Assembly: GCA_031310005.1 (NCBI GenBank)
Contig: CM062379.1
Span: 6,200,001-6,264,000 of the forward strand
DNA length: 64,000 nt
Source of the DNA: Dactylellina haptotyla
Taxonomy: Eukaryota > Ascomycota > Orbiliomycetes > Orbiliales > Orbiliaceae
Direction of reading: 5' to 3'
How positions within the stretch are numbered: position 1 is the first letter of the stretch; the number at the start of each line of letters is the position of its first letter. Positions 48,958-58,574 of this stretch are shown here, piece by piece. Made by a program: the position numbers and the translations under genes. A model generated the notes under the pieces. It had not been told where the DNA came from. It did not search any database and worked only from the letters and a program-made list of their open reading frames with translations.

Positions 48958-49170
48958 CCAGCTGGGCCCCATCTTTCTCGTAGGATAATTTGATAAGAGA
49001 TCCGCTCGAGGCTCAGAATCTCAAGCTCTACCTAATAAGCTTCCCAGATACACAGAGTCCGATATATTTTTACGGCCTTTCAATTGTCAAGAAACATTCT
49101 TCGAATTATCATTTTATTTTCACTTTTCACACCAAACAATAATTTAAATTATCTCCAAAGCCCAACCGCA

Positions 49171-49835
49171 ATGGACTACCTTTTGGCTTGCGAAAACCCT
49201 TCAGATGTCTGCTATATTAGCTACCTTCAGGCATACGCTCACGGTTGCCATATTTTGAATCTCCCTTTCGTTGAAAGAATTGCCAAAGTCGACTACGAAT
49301 GCATGATTCGCAAGCGATTCTTTAATTCAATCACCGACGAAGACGATATCGATATCATAAACGCGGTTCTGGAAGCTGCCTATATTCCGCTTATGCCGGC
49401 CTGGTTTTTTGAGGTATGCTCCCTTCGGTCCCGATACCGTGGTTCGCAGCTGTCAAGATGTGGCTTTTTCTATTGTCCACATGCACATCAGGGGGAATCT
49501 TTTCATTATTGGCTTACTGAAGATCCTAACATTCCTTCTCTCTCTTGCAGCAAAAGCCCGTGACCCAGGATGTCCGGAAACGGTCTCAAATCCGACGGCC
49601 CTCTAGCACAGAAACCTCCAGTCCTACTGCGTCCGCCAAGTTTGATCAACCAGCCACATTAAATTCCTCCCGTCACGCCACCAACTCTCGCAGGAGGGCC
49701 TGTTCTAGAACAGCATTTAGTGCAAGTTATCAATACCCATCTTCTATATGCACAAACGAAGAAGAGAGGCCCGCTTATGTTTCGAAATCTATATTACTGC
49801 AAATAGTAAGTTCTCATTTCTTTCCTCAGAGATAA
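49171..49835 (+). CDS. Orphan hypothetical protein, two exons
   Basis: Exons 49171-49413 and 49551-49835 are joined by a 137-nt intron with donor GTATGC, a CCTAAC branch point and a polypyrimidine tract before TTGCAG. The product has 175 residues. Residues 1-80 look folded and helical (YLQAYAHGCHILNLPFVERI, then DDIDIINAVLEAAYIPLMP), the rest is a basic Ser/Thr/Arg-rich disordered tail. The ATG has a good context (CCGCAATGG). There is no signal peptide, so a classical secreted effector is unlikely. I do not recognise the family; it may be lineage-specific. The last exon contains a 24-nt in-frame sequence with intron-like ends (49806-49829); removing it would only shorten the C-terminus by eight residues. 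Confidence 0.55.
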
Positions 49836-50449
49836 CATCGGACGATATGGCTGACTGTCGACTACATAGTAGATTTGCAAACTTTTAAAAAAGAGCCCGA
49901 GCGAGTTTTGAATATGCCTCATGTTTTACTATATAACTCTGATATCTTGCGCTTTTCCTGGAGAAAAGATACGATAGTCGATGTAGCCACGCCATGTTCA
50001 TACAATTGTAACAGTGTATAGTTGTTACATAAAGTGCTTGCTAGCACTTACTTTCTTCTAATGTTAATTACTTTGATACAACCATACAACTTGCATCTTG
50101 AACTCTTTAGCTTTGTGTTGTGGTAGCAGCGAACTTGAACTCAGAAGCTCTTCCCGAACAATCGTAGACTCTCTGTATAGAAAAAGGAGGTTTTTGCTCC
50201 ATATCCAGAGTGATATTGTAATGAAGCCCGATTTAAAGCTAGGCTTATAATATTAATTCGTAAACAAAGCATCAATATCAGGTTACAGGACAAGTTAACA
50301 TTAGTCTTAGTCTGACGCTTCAGTTGTGAAGAGGTAATATCAGGCGGAACATCACCTATCTGAAAACAACGACGGCGATGATAAAAACACCTTACGCCAA
50401 TTACGCCTTTAAAATGCAAAGACAAAACAAACAATAGACACCCTAAAAG
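49836..50449. other. Intergenic: convergent 3' region
   Basis: AT-rich sequence between two converging genes. The frame at 50141-50434 has no recognisable domain. Probably 3' UTRs only. Confidence 0.45.
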
Positions 50450-52534
50450 TTAGACCTGCACTCCCAAAGCTCCAAATATCAATCGCTTGTTCCTCTTAAC
50501 AAGATTGTTCAATTTCTTCTCATACGCTTCAGTCTCCTTTCGGCTCATGACCAACATCTTCTCTGCATCTTCTACACTCATCGAACTCTCAGTCATAGGT
50601 TTGCTATTAAATGCGCTTTGGAAACCCATCATGAGCATCTGTTCCAGTGACCCCGCGGCCGCCGCAACAGCTGCAGAGGCTACGCTTGCAGGATTAATAG
50701 GGGCCGGAGGCGGTCCTGCAGCAGTTGGTGGCGGAGTCTTAGTCCCTTTCTTCGTGTTGGAGATGGGCGCGACAGATTTGGATGAAGATGGCCCCTGCTG
50801 GATTGGTGGTGGTGGTTGAAATTTGCCAGCCGTGAACTGGGAATGAGCCTGGGCCAACTGACTCGCAGCCGCAGCCGCAGCCGCAGTTGTTTCGGGTGAG
50901 AATTCGAGGAACTGATTCAGTTGGTTCAGGTAGGCCAATGTATCTTCCAGACTGAGATCTGCGAGACCCGCGGCCTTGCTTGCTAAGGTTTCAGCGAGAG
51001 TAGTTGCCAGTTCCTTCTTAGCAATCGGAAGACTCGCTTTCGCCAAATCAGAAGACTTGAAGGGCGTTGGCGTCTTCGCGGCCCGTTCTTCGAGTCTGAT
51101 AAACTTTGCCTCTTGTTCTGGAGATAAGCCTTTAAGCATAACACCACCTGGGGTAACAATCAACCGTGTAGAGGCAGGAGCATTTGACTTTTGTCCTGAA
51201 GCTCCAGCGCCAGATGAAGGATTTCCAGAAGTATTAGCTGTGATTTCCACGCTGATTTGATGGTCTCCAACTTCCCCAGCAGAAGCTGCAACTGCCATGC
51301 TGAGTCTCTTCCCGAACTCCGCGATTTCGTTCGCGGTGATTTCAAAGCGATGTTGAAGCCCGACGACCGGCTTAAGCATCTCGAGATCCATAAAATCAAT
51401 ATCGCCAGTTTCATTGATGGTAGTAATGATATCATTGGGGCTAATGGTAGAGAGGAGATCATTCTTATTAGACTCGTTCTCCGTATCATTCTGACCCTGA
51501 TCATTGGCGTGCTCGTGGTGGGTTTCTGACGGAGCAGCAACACTAATGCTACCGGCTCGGCTAGATCTATCATCTCTATGATCGATTTCCGATGCAGCAC
51601 TCGGGGTAGCCACTCTAGGTGTAACCACCCTCGGTGTTACTACTCTTGGGGAAGCAGGCGCGGCGGCAGTCTTCACGGTCTTACCTTGAGCTGCGGCCTT
51701 GGCCTTCTTCTCCTTCTTCTTGGCTCTTGCGACAACTGGTGCATGATCTTCAATAGTGGGACTTGGAAGAGGTGCCACTACCTCTTTTTCTTTCTCCTCT
51801 TTCTTCGCTATTGCTTGGCGTTCCTTCTTCAAAGCCGATTTGGATTTCGCCTTGCTAGGGATAGCAACATTACTAGTGGCTATCGAGTCGCTGCGAACCA
51901 TTGGGCTACTGATACTACCACGTTTGCTAGATGTGGTCGATGCAGTATCACTAATAAGCTCGCTAGCTGGAGTAGCTGGACGAGTCCCCTGCTTTGTAGA
52001 AGCAATTGCAGCCGAAATGGCATGAAGATCATGGTGGCCTTTGTTATCTTTGTCCTTTTCTTTTTCTTTTTCCACATCCTTTGTAGTAGGCGTAGAACTT
52101 GACGAAATAATACGCATTGTGCGGGCACGGGGCGTGGGAAGAGGAGCACTCAAAATGGGAGTAGGCGGGACAGATGAACTCGCGCTTAATGTGTCAGTAG
52201 CTTGGCTAAGAGCTGGTAGCTTAATAATTTTGGGACTAGCAGTAGCCTCTGACTTGAATGCCGTTGGTGACGGCTCTGCTGTGGCAGCAGCTAAAATCGC
52301 AGATAGAGGAGGCAAGCTAGGTGGCTTAGCCTTCTTTCCCGTCGACTCTTTGGCTACAGACTTGCTGGCAACAGAAGTAAGAGGTGGTGGAGCCTTCGCA
52401 ACTGCCGCCATCGTTGGAGCTGTCTGCGGCTTTTCATCCTTCTTCTTATTCTTAGATTGAGCAACCACTGGCTGCACTTTCGGGGTGACAGGGGTAACAG
52501 GCTTCGACAACGGAGATTTGGCTCTTCCAGCCAT
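50450..52534 (-). CDS. Low-complexity Ala/Ser/Pro/Lys-rich protein, 5' end unresolved
   Basis: The firm part is 694 residues from the ATG at 52534. It is dominated by Ser/Thr/Pro/Ala and Lys-rich disorder, with a triple RVVTP/RVATP repeat, poly-Ala runs, a charged KKEKEKEKDKD segment, and two ordered patches: GDIDFMDLEMLKPVVGLQHRFEI and a leucine-rich helix near LSLEDTLAYLNQLNQFLEF. The C-terminus is a heptad-like helix (EDAEKMLVMSRKETEAYEKK) ending in a basic KRNKRLIFG. The frame stays open about 250 bases upstream of this ATG with protein-like content (VETVEEITPSAEEF), so the real start is probably upstream across an intron (an acceptor at 52711-52712 is likely). It lies just downstream of NOT4 on the same strand. 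It may be a separate gene or the missing C-terminal half of a longer Not4; I cannot decide. Confidence 0.7.
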   Translation of the reverse strand: MAGRAKSPLSKPVTPVTPKVQPVVAQSKNKKKDEKPQTAPTMAAVAKAPPPLTSVASKSVAKESTGKKAKPPSLPPLSAILAAATAEPSPTAFKSEATASPKIIKLPALSQATDTLSASSSVPPTPILSAPLPTPRARTMRIISSSSTPTTKDVEKEKEKDKDNKGHHDLHAISAAIASTKQGTRPATPASELISDTASTTSSKRGSISSPMVRSDSIATSNVAIPSKAKSKSALKKERQAIAKKEEKEKEVVAPLPSPTIEDHAPVVARAKKKEKKAKAAAQGKTVKTAAAPASPRVVTPRVVTPRVATPSAASEIDHRDDRSSRAGSISVAAPSETHHEHANDQGQNDTENESNKNDLLSTISPNDIITTINETGDIDFMDLEMLKPVVGLQHRFEITANEIAEFGKRLSMAVAASAGEVGDHQISVEITANTSGNPSSGAGASGQKSNAPASTRLIVTPGGVMLKGLSPEQEAKFIRLEERAAKTPTPFKSSDLAKASLPIAKKELATTLAETLASKAAGLADLSLEDTLAYLNQLNQFLEFSPETTAAAAAAASQLAQAHSQFTAGKFQPPPPIQQGPSSSKSVAPISNTKKGTKTPPPTAAGPPPAPINPASVASAAVAAAAGSLEQMLMMGFQSAFNSKPMTESSMSVEDAEKMLVMSRKETEAYEKKLNNLVKRNKRLIFGALGVQV

Positions 52535-53654
52535 TGCATAATTGAGAAGAGGGGTCGCCGGCAGGACGGGCAGATCCTGGGGCCGAACATGAGGAACAGA
52601 AGGGGTGCCAGCAGCTGGAGTAACCGGAACAAGTTCCGTTTTATCTTCTACGAGTTTATCGATGTTTTCAAATTCTTCTGCAGACGGTGTAATTTCTTCG
52701 ACGGTTTCGACTACAATCCAAAGTTCCGAATTAGCTCCTGGTATTTGCAGTTTTACACAAAAATAGTTGATCGATGAGATTATGGGCAGATGTCAGGTTG
52801 TCGCAGTTCATCAGTCATTTCGTTAGTCACAATCAGAAAACTCGAAAGATTAGGTTTTTTCACAGAGGACTTCTTGTTTCGTGGGTCACACAGAAGACAG
52901 CAACATGTTAGGCACCCTACCTATTTCTCCAGAAGCAAAATCAGAACAAATTCGGGTTTACGAGATGCACAAAGAACATTTTCTTTGGATATTCACCGAT
53001 AGCCCATAAGACTAGAAGTGTGGAAGTGAAGAAGAAAAGAGAATGGAACCAGGTCGAGGATTATTAAGGGTTGGCTACGTACTTTTGAAGAAAATGAAGC
53101 ATCGACTTTGGGGTTCCATCCTCCTCATTAAGTACTAAACCGTGATGGGTACAGTGTATAGTAATAAAACAGAAATGCAGAAGCTGACGGTGAAACCTAT
53201 GATATGCAGAAGGTTTTGGGGGGCAGATAATAAAAGATAGAAAGGAAGAAATAAACTTGATGGGTTTCTTTTTTGAAGCCCGAGAACAATATAAACGTGA
53301 ACGCCGTGTTTATCCCCTTGCTAGTCGTCATGGAATTGTAACGATTGAAGATGCTAATTCACCAGGTGCTGAATGGGGGTGTTATGAAAATAATCGAGGA
53401 ATGATGCGTGGTTGCATATCGACAAACGCAGACATATATATGCCGGATAACTCCAAAAGATCAAAGGATCAGAAGGCAAAAGCAAAATAAGAAAGGGATA
53501 GCAAAACGTGAGAAAAGATGATATTGCAGGTGCAAAAAACTTGAGAAGAAAGCAAAGCGGGTCTCTTAGTACGCATGTGTGCTGTCTTCTGTGATCGATT
53601 TCGAAACCCATCATGACCTCTGTTTGGTAGACCTATCACTCAAACCAGGCGAAA
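52535..53654 (-). other. Region between NOT4 and its downstream neighbour
   Basis: This 1.1-kb stretch should contain the NOT4 3' UTR, the promoter and first exon(s) of the next gene. The part below about 52785 is open in the frame of the next gene and looks coding. Above that, an ATG-poor minus frame open for about 84 codons (53063-53314) and a plus frame at 53257-53490 are not convincing. Confidence 0.45.
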
Positions 53655-56269
53655 CTATCTGCCTTGCCAACCACCGGCTGCAGTTTGGTGATAATGGTTC
53701 AAGTACCCACCTTGCTGATTGTGACCAACGAGACCGAGTTGATGCTGCAACGGATGCTGCTGCTGAGGCCCAAGACGCGACTGGAGGATCGCAGGATCCG
53801 CATCTTTACCCATCGCCATTTCAGCCTGGCGCTGTAACCTCGGGACACCTAGAAGGGAGAGATGAGACTTACGTTTTCCAGCGCCACTCCTCATCATTTG
53901 CATCAGATCTTGGCTCTCGCTCTTAGCGTGGCCGGGCATATGTCCGATTTGTTGGTTGGTGCTTCCCATACCTCCGATTCCAAACGCGGGGTGGCCATAG
54001 AGGCCCATCAAGTTTGGTGGGGTGGCCGCAGATTTCAATCCGGGCGGGGGTCCTTGAACGTTCGCATTAGAGCCATTCAAGCCATATATTTGCCCAGAGA
54101 GCAGGCCTTGGCCAGGTAAATGCTGTTGCTGCAACAATTGCTGAGGATTAATCTGCTGGGGAGGAGCAGCTTTGATCCCATCAAAGTTGTACCGACTAGA
54201 GGAACGAGCATGGTGTTGAGTATGATGTTGAGGAAGAGGCTGGTTGAGTTGGGTTTGCTGGAGGAGACCTTGGGTAGCAGTCATAATGTTTTGATGCTGC
54301 TGGCTGATCGCCGAGCCCGGAGTTTGAGTGCGGGGGCCTTGAACTTGAGACTGGGGGGTTTGAACGGCGAACAACTGATTAGTAGCTTGCCTGGACTGAA
54401 CTTGCTGCGCAATTGGTTGAAGGGGTGGTTGTTGTTGCTGCTGCACCGCTTGGACAGGTTGAAGAAGCGGTAGAGGGGAGAGATGCTGAACCTGTTGTTG
54501 AATCTGAGCTTGCTGTTGCAAACGGATTCGTTCTTCCTCCATCTCTCGTTCGCGTTCTTTGCTGAGCCTTTCCCGTCGCTTAGCGCCTCCGAACTTGTCA
54601 ATCAGAGGAGGCATCTTCTGGATTTCTTCGTAATCCTCCTCGCTGAGCATTGACTTGTCAAAGCAGAATCTGAAGTTTCTTGAAGTTATGCGCCTAACAC
54701 AATCTGCGAGCATACTCTCGAATGGATTGACTGGTGTGACGGTCGCGCTGACAGGTGCGCTGGCGGGCGCACTAAGGGGCACATCGACAGTATTGATGGA
54801 GGGCGAGGGAGTTTTTGACTGCGGCGCCTTCGTTTCGGCGCTGTCAGCCTTACTCTTAGGTCGGCTAGTCGGTTCTACTGAATCTGCACCGTCAAGAGCA
54901 ATTGGCCCGGTCGTGGAAGATCGGCTAGAAGGAACCTCCTTTGGTTCTTCCTTTGCAGCTTTCTTAGGCTCCGGGGTTGGTCGTTTCTCAGGTGGATGAG
55001 TTCGCAGTATAGTCCCCTTCGTCGGTGGCTTTTCTTCAGCGGCATTACTCGACTGATTATTGACAGGCGTACCAGTGCTCCGCGCCGCCCAGCTAGCAGA
55101 TGATGGTAAAGCCGATGACTCTGTTGGCGATCCGTGCTCTTGAACTGCTGGCGATTTGGATGGTTTTATTCCCGGGGGGTTCTGATAACTCGGCACGCGA
55201 ACAGGTAAGGTAGGTGTGGATTGAACCGGTGTACTGCTACTCGCAGCGGCCATCGGGGGGTTGCCCTGCGGTGCACTTGTGCGCGAGGACCCAGCACGTT
55301 GAGAAGATTGGGCGTTGAACGACGAAAGATCCTGCCTAGTGTATGAATCCACCTCCTCACCTTGTTCGTGAAGGAACATGCAATTCTTATTCGGACACTG
55401 CTCATTACGCAGATACGCGGAGCAGTACTTCGTCGTTCCATAGGTTGCTCGTAGTACCCGGTCGCCGTTCTGACTGCCATCAACGGCTTGTATACAACTA
55501 GCGGCATCCTCTTTCCGTTGAAAGGTGACATACACGCCCATGCCTGCGCCCTTGTCCGAGGAGCCTTTTTCGCCAGTTCGCTTGTTGACGACAATCTTAA
55601 TAATCTTGCCATATTGCCCAAAGTATTGTTCGCCACGTAAGGTTTGCAGTAGGTCCTCTTCTCTGATCCGAGGATTTAGGCCGGTTACGTAGACGAGGTT
55701 CTTCTGGACGACACGAAGGCCAGACAAGTGTTTGCGGGTGATCTGTTCCTGTTCGCGTTTCTGCAGTTCTTTTTGCTTCTGCTCTTGCTTCTTCCGCGAT
55801 TGTTTCTGTTGTTCCGCACGATACCTATGTCAGATCGAGGCGTTGGTTAGTTGCTGCTGTTCCTCAAGACAAAAAGGTTCCAAAGGCGAGACAACGCACT
55901 CTTCCTGCGAAACAGTCTTGAACTCCATCGTAGCGTCGGTATATTCTCGCCGGCAAGCAGGGCATAGGCCGTTCAGATTCTTGCGAATATTGTTATAGCA
56001 AAATTGGCAGACCTAGCGCAGTTCGCGTTGTTAGTTATGGCCATGTGTAAGCACGATCAGGGGCTTGAGAGCAGCTAGTCTATACCTGATAGCCACAGGG
56101 GCACGGCTTGAAGTGCTTGTCAGAGAGATCGAATTCTTCGACACATAAGGGGCTATGTAACCGTGTTAGCTTTATCCAGGGTAAGAGCCTGATGGGTCAA
56201 TGCGGTGGGGGCGTACCAGAAGTCGTCTGAATCGTCTATGAAGGTATCTTGTTGCTGTGTGGGAGCCAT
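53655..56269 (-). CDS. NOT4: Not4, RING E3 ubiquitin ligase of the CCR4-NOT complex
   Basis: Subunit of the CCR4-NOT complex that ubiquitinates stalled-ribosome and other targets and couples to mRNA decay. Exons 56269-56217, 56152-56086, 56012-55900 and 55824-53655 give 800 residues. The C4C4 RING (residues ~18-63) is assembled from three exons: CPLC, CPCGYQVCQFC, CPACRREY. A basic linker helix (KQSRKKQEQKQKELQKREQE) leads to the CNOT4-type RRM (KNLVYVTGLNPRIREEDLL) and then a CCCH finger, C-x8-C-x5-C-x3-H, in YCSAYLRNEQCPNKNCMFLH. The rest is Ser/Pro-rich, then strongly Gln-rich. The end HQTAAGGWQGR-stop looks natural. A 24-nt intron-like segment lies in frame at 53849-53872. Yeast Not4 is shorter; long disordered tails are usual in moulds. 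Confidence 0.94.
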
Positions 56270-57188
56270 GGTGGGCGAAACGTCGGAAGTGTGATGAGGC
56301 TAGGTTGTCGAAGCTGAGCAAGAGATGCTTGGGCGAAGGATGTACCAATACGATGAAGATTATCGGCGAACGAAGGAGGGAGAGTCCAGGGCGATGGGAG
56401 GATGATGCCGGGCGATCCTTCGAGCTGGCTGAGAGAAGACTCGAGGAATGTTCTGATACGAGTAGACAGCTGAGGCTCGGGCTCTTTTGCGTGAGGGAAA
56501 AGGGCTCAAGGATACAGGTAGGACGCTCGGGTATCGGATCGGACGACGGGAGCAGGGAATGCGAAGGATACGGGGTCGGTAAGGACGAGAGTGGTAAGGA
56601 TGGAGATGGGGACTGAAGAGTTTGTCGAGGTGGTTTGGGGAGGTTGTTGTTGGAGGCGGATTTCGATGGTGGGAAGAAGGGCAACAGCACAAAAGTGGTG
56701 TGGATGTTGGCTGTGAAAGATGCAAGGAACAGAAACTTTCGACGGACAAACACGCTCGTTTCGTTTCGCTCCACCGCAGAAACACCAGCGAGACCCTCTT
56801 ACCGATCTCACATATTAGCACTACTATTATTACTATTACTAAGGGCGTTTTCACAATCACGCGGGGGCTACCCGGCCAGCGCCACCAGACGAGCGATCGT
56901 GAAGGTCGAGGCGAATTTGCCATTTCCCCGCGACCTGGGAGGACTCCGTCCTGGCATCGGTATATCACGTGACGGAGAGATCTGGAAATTATGGAACCTT
57001 GGAGAAGAGTCTCGAGTCGAACATGCACATATGAACATATTATATCGTTCCGCAAACAGCTTTGTTGAGGCAGGGTTTTGAGGAAATATTATATGGCTTC
57101 TTTTATACTAAAAACAAAAAAATATGTACTATGAACCGCGGCAATATACAATCCAGTGACGCTCTTCTAATTAATTGCTCAGGCTTGA
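56270..57188 (-). promoter_or_regulatory. Upstream region of NOT4
   Basis: This 0.9-kb region lies between the NOT4 start and the NDUFS3 3' end. Long frames on both strands (for example 56360-57055 -, 56635-57081 +) overlap each other and have no domain, so I treat them as chance. A TCACGTGA element is listed separately. Confidence 0.5.
56965..56972. promoter_or_regulatory. CACGTG E-box in TCACGTGA
   Basis: Palindromic octamer, the preferred core of Cbf1/Pho4/Tye7-type bHLH factors in fungi. It lies about 700 bp upstream of NOT4 and about 220 bp beyond the NDUFS3 stop. Function is inferred from the motif only. Confidence 0.3.
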
Positions 57189-58218
57189 TCACTTCTTTGG
57201 CGCCGGTTCCTCCGGTTTGGGTGTTGGTAGTTTAAACTATCGCGGAAGATGTTAGCATTATTGTTTTCTACGGACGGCCAAAACGTTCAAAACATAGTGC
57301 ATGCGCAATACATACCGAATCAGGCGTCCTATCTTGGCCCGCCCCAACCTGCTCCCAGGCTGCTGTTCCTCCCTCGAAGTTCCTGAACGCCTGCGTCAAT
57401 TCTAGAGGCTCGTACACAATTCTCTTCTTCTCCTCGTCCCATCTGACTTCAGTATAACCAGTCAATGGGAAATCCTTCCTCAACGGATGGCCGTCGAATC
57501 CGTAGTCCGTCATGATTCTCCTCAGATCAGGGTGGTTTGTAAAGAAAACGCCAAACATATCGTACACCTCTCGCTCATACCAATTCGCGCCATCGTAGAG
57601 TGGGGTGATCGATGGTACCGGAGAGGTTTCGTCGGCGTACGTCTTGACTCTTATCCGAGAATTGTACGTAACGCTGAGCAGGTTGTAGACGACCTCGAAA
57701 CGGTACTGGCGAGTCGGGTAGTCGACAGCCGTGATATCGGCGACCATTGTGAACAATGCCGCATGATGGGAGTGGAGGAAGGTGAAGACTGGAATAACGG
57801 CCTGCGGAGGGATATATATGCACAATTCGTCCTTCCAGACAGAGTATTGCTGGATGAATTTCGGAAGACAGGACATGAGGTATTTGCCGTAGGCGTGCAG
57901 CTGCTCGGACTGGGAGGCATATCTATCGGTAGGGTTAATGACGGGGGCACGCAGTTCACCGATAGCTGCGAGATTGGGTTAGTATTCGCGGGTTTCTATG
58001 GCAGATTGAGGGAACGTACGCGGCCGCTGGGTCTTCCTCATATTCGGTAGCTCTTCTCCAGTCTTTGGGTCTCTGCTTGTGAGCGGTGTCACGGCTTTGG
58101 CGGCAGAGGACGAGCTGAACTGTCGCAGCAGGTTCCGCGAGGCGGGTCTGAAGGTCGACGAGACCGCCGATATCGAGAACGGCCTCAAGGCGCGAGTGGG
58201 GAGGCGTAGTGCGGCCAT
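57189..58218 (-). CDS. NDUFS3: NADH:ubiquinone oxidoreductase 30-kDa subunit (NDUFS3)
   Basis: Core subunit of the peripheral arm of mitochondrial complex I (bacterial NuoC). Exons 58218-58020, 57965-57316 and 57236-57189 give 298 residues. The first ~45 residues are basic, Ser/Arg-rich and free of acidic residues ([20 protein letters not shown]), a good mitochondrial presequence. The complex I 30-kDa signature [20 protein letters not shown] is present as [20 protein letters not shown], followed by the invariant [15 protein letters not shown]. The final 16-codon exon supplies the Pro/Glu-rich C-terminus ([14 protein letters not shown]). The start at 58218 was chosen because the upstream in-frame ATG at 58347 would put an uncharacteristic peptide before the presequence. 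Confidence 0.96.
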
Positions 58219-58574
58219 TGTCGGAGCTGAGAGTACAATTTTGGATATCAACTTCCCGAAGGCCTCGTCATGCGACTGATTGGGGGTTGATGCCGGAGGC
58301 GGAGGGTAGGTCTGAGGGCTGGCCAATGGAGGTTCGTGGATTTCCACTGAACGTTTTGGTGTTGACGTCGAGTCTCACCACCAGAAAGCGTAGCCTAAAC
58401 TTGCCCCGCCAACGCAAACATCTCCAACACTCATAACGAAAATATTCGAAAGTATGTTACTGTCGTCGGACAATATTGATTTAGGAAATCGAACATATTC
58501 TTATATTACTAACTAGTCTGATGGACAAAATATGTGAAGATTCTGTTCTACTTATGAGTTATACTTGATGAAGC
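58219..58574 (-). other. Intergenic: NDUFS3 promoter and mannosyltransferase 3' flank
   Basis: These 356 bases separate two minus-strand genes; nothing else is visible. Confidence 0.5.

Larger units (their letters stand above)
41374..49170. other. 7.8-kb gene-free region
   Basis: No spliced or unspliced gene could be supported on either strand. Open frames (43537-43755 on both strands, 44334-44780 +, 47818-48204 -, 48056-48427 +) overlap in opposite orientation and show no domain. From about 45.4 to 47.0 kb the sequence is AT-rich with stop codons in all frames, which could be an old decayed repeat, but no terminal repeats, transposase motif or tRNA was found. A run of eleven G stands at 41818-41828. 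Confidence 0.55.

Noticed and set aside
53063-53314. 84-codon minus-strand open stretch between NOT4 and the next gene
   Set aside because: Has no usable ATG near its start and overlaps a plus-strand frame; could be leader sequence. Noted in case it belongs to a first exon.
56360-57081. Long frames on both strands upstream of NOT4
   Set aside because: Mutually overlapping, Ser/Pro- or Arg-rich by base composition only, no domain.
58218-58347. Upstream in-frame ATG for NDUFS3
   Set aside because: It would place an acidic, Pro-rich peptide before a clear mitochondrial presequence; the inner ATG matches the family.
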